From assembly GCA_002292895.1 (NCBI GenBank), contig DBCE01000090.1, forward strand, positions 294-5,991: a DNA stretch of 5,698 nucleotides. Direction: 5' to 3'. This document shows, in pieces, positions 5,222-5,698 of the stretch. The position numbers were made by a program, and so were the translations under genes. The notes beneath the pieces were generated by a model that was not told where the DNA came from, ran no database searches, and saw only the letters and a list, made by a program, of their open reading frames with translations. How positions within the stretch are numbered: position 1 is the first letter of the stretch; the number at the start of each line of letters is the position of its first letter. This DNA comes from Phycisphaerales bacterium UBA966 (GTDB lineage: Bacteria > Planctomycetota > Phycisphaerae > Phycisphaerales > SM1A02).

Positions 5222-5698
5222 ATGCATAACAACGCTGAACATTCGGTCGACCTTCGCTCGGACACAGTCACCCAGCCCTGTGCGGCGATGTGGGATGCGA
5301 TGCGCTCCGCTCCGCTTGGCGATGACGTCCTTGGTGATGAGCCGACCGTGGCGCGCTTGGAAGCAATGATCGCTGCGCGCTTAGGCAAAGAAGCAGCGGT
5401 GTTTGTTCCAAGTGGAACCATGGCAAACCAGCTGGCGATTCGCGTGGCGTGCGGCGCTGGTGATGAAATCATTGCGCATGAAGAGAGTCACATCATTCAC
5501 TACGAAACCGGCGGACCAGCGGCGTTGAGTGGCGCCATGGTGCGGACCGTGCGCGGTGATGGTGGCTTGTTTGATGCTGGCGATGTGGCTGCTGCCGTTC
5601 GCACGCGCAACATTCATCACCCGGTGAGCAAGATGCTGGTTGCGGAAAACACGCAGAATCGGGGCGGAGGCACTGTGTGGGGCATGGATCGTTGGGAG
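5222..5698 (+). CDS. ltaE: Low-specificity L-threonine aldolase, N-terminal part (runs off window)
   Basis: The first 159 codons of a PLP-dependent fold-type I enzyme that splits L-threonine and L-allo-threonine into glycine and acetaldehyde. The family signature is clear: VDLRSDTVTQP at 9-19, APLGDDVLGDEPTV at 30-43, GKEAAVFVPSGTMANQLA at 55-72 and LVAENTQNRGGG at 139-150. Ser64-Gly65-Thr66 would hold the PLP phosphate. His90 in EESHIIHYE aligns with the residue stacking on the PLP ring (His83 in the E. coli enzyme). The Schiff-base lysine lies beyond the window end, so catalytic competence cannot be judged. The start ATG 5222 precedes the signature by nine residues; purine-rich AAGAAGAG (5206-5213) lies 8 nt upstream and AGG sits right before the ATG. 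Following the aminopeptidase by 32 bp with no terminator, it is probably in the same operon, where it could use threonine released from peptides. Beta-eliminating lyases are related in fold but lack this signature set. Confidence 0.95.
   Translation, partial: MHNNAEHSVDLRSDTVTQPCAAMWDAMRSAPLGDDVLGDEPTVARLEAMIAARLGKEAAVFVPSGTMANQLAIRVACGAGDEIIAHEESHIIHYETGGPAALSGAMVRTVRGDGGLFDAGDVAAAVRTRNIHHPVSKMLVAENTQNRGGGTVWGMDRWE

Overview
The window looks like chromosomal DNA from a moderately GC-rich bacterium, with Planctomycetota the best guess. It opens with the last ~20 nt of a 16S rRNA gene, including the anti-Shine-Dalgarno CACCTCCTTTCT. No tRNA or 23S gene follows. Instead a strong intrinsic terminator closes the unit ~140 nt downstream, so this 16S gene is not linked to a 23S gene here. 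Unlinked rRNA genes are known in Planctomycetes and a few other lineages. The lineage call rests on this and on gene content, not on a database match.

Layout. (1) 1-195: 16S 3' end, structured trailer and terminator. (2) 196-784: no convincing protein gene. It contains a good sigma70-type promoter (355-384) and a second strong rightward terminator (660-703), which together delimit a ~310-nt candidate non-coding RNA that matches no family I recognise. (3) 785-1435, minus strand: a secreted, cysteine-free, glycine-rich protein of unknown function, divergent from rpiB. (4) 1478-2997, plus strand: rpiB (ribose-5-phosphate isomerase B), then an exported FKBP-type prolyl isomerase with two PepSY-like repeats, then a strong terminator; probably one transcript. 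(5) 3050-3343, minus strand: a small putative lipoprotein. (6) 3380 to the window end, plus strand: a HAD-superfamily phosphatase, an M29 metallo-aminopeptidase (29-bp overlap with the HAD gene) and the start of low-specificity L-threonine aldolase, probably one operon.

How the genes relate. RpiB belongs to the non-oxidative pentose phosphate pathway. The exported FKBP, the Gly-rich protein and the lipoprotein act in the cell envelope. The last operon is catabolic in flavour: the aminopeptidase releases amino acids, threonine aldolase splits threonine to glycine and acetaldehyde, and the HAD enzyme probably removes or transfers phosphate on a small metabolite. I see no CRISPR array, insertion sequence, phage gene or tRNA. 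The least explained items are the candidate RNA at ~391-703, the PepSY-PepSY-FKBP architecture and the Gly-rich exported protein.
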